Source: Frigidibacter sp. RF13 (lineage in GTDB: Bacteria > Pseudomonadota > Alphaproteobacteria > Rhodobacterales > Rhodobacteraceae). From it: a stretch of 64,000 bases of DNA. The notes under the pieces are model-generated. The model saw only the letters and a list, made by a program, of their open reading frames with translations, made no database searches and was not told where the DNA came from. Both the position numbers and the translations under genes were made by a program. Shown here in pieces: positions 63,951-64,000 of this stretch (within the stretch, counting starts at the first letter, position 1; each line of letters starts with the position of its first letter). Where the stretch lies: contig NZ_JAPNUE010000004.1 in assembly GCF_026626305.1 (NCBI RefSeq), positions 186,001-250,000 on the forward strand, written 5' to 3'.

Positions 63951-64000
63951 ATTATGGTCAAATTCCCCCCAGATTTTGTGGGTAATCACGCGTTTTTCGC

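Overview
The window is high-GC bacterial DNA from the chromosome of an alphaproteobacterium, most likely a member of the Rhodobacteraceae/Paracoccaceae. The grounds are established knowledge of that group: the pccB/pccA/methylmalonyl-CoA mutase set, infC with an ATA start and an alphaproteobacterial N-terminus, the DUF2849-cysI-cysH-DUF934-fpr sulfur cluster, and a dcw cluster with two DUF2484 genes between murC and murB. I see no rRNA, tRNA, insertion sequence, prophage or CRISPR array.

Layout. 0-9.2 kb: propionyl-CoA carboxylase (pccB, pccA) and methylmalonyl-CoA mutase, interleaved with small lipoproteins, hypotheticals and a GT-C-like membrane protein. 9.2-18 kb: housekeeping and accessory genes (nhaA, VOC, GNAT, a TerB/J-domain protein, an EEP hydrolase, a nucleoside hydrolase, an orphan Fe(III)-binding protein, a glycosyltransferase). 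18-20.2 kb: a large OmpA-family protein. 20.3-24.9 kb: DUF1203, a probable FNR-controlled small RNA, an arsR-SRPBCC-DUF1761 operon, rlmJ, sulP and infC. 25-30.3 kb: a coiled-coil membrane-anchored protein, then assimilatory sulfate reduction with a divergent Lrp regulator. 30.3-35.7 kb: tpiA-DMT-P450 and ptsP. 36.6-44.7 kb: a complete histidine utilisation cluster (hutU, G, H, I, F, D, C) with a perfect palindromic operator between hutI and hutF. 44.8-52.8 kb: four LysR regulators with their neighbours (PhyH dioxygenase plus aldose epimerase, urate hydroxylase puuD, and a cupin that may be a DddW-type DMSP lyase). 52.8-63.9 kb: the distal dcw cluster murD-ftsW-murG-murC-murB-ddl-ftsQ-ftsA, ending where ftsZ would be expected.

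How the genes work together. Propionyl-CoA is carboxylated by PccAB, and after epimerisation (gene not in this window) is rearranged to succinyl-CoA by the mutase. A TTTGCAAA palindrome at the window edge suggests PccR control. CysH and CysI reduce activated sulfate to sulfide; the Fpr at the end of the cluster may feed electrons. The hut genes take histidine to glutamate by the HutF/HutG (formiminoglutamate deiminase) route under HutC.

The most interesting non-coding signals are: an FNR box with correctly spaced -10 upstream of a ~120-nt structured RNA at 20.8 kb with CU-rich, anti-Shine-Dalgarno-like loops; two double-palindrome elements at convergent gene ends whose stems differ in sequence but keep the same framework; and a 40-bp direct repeat at the hutU 3' end. 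All calls come from reading the sequence by eye plus general family knowledge; no database search was made.
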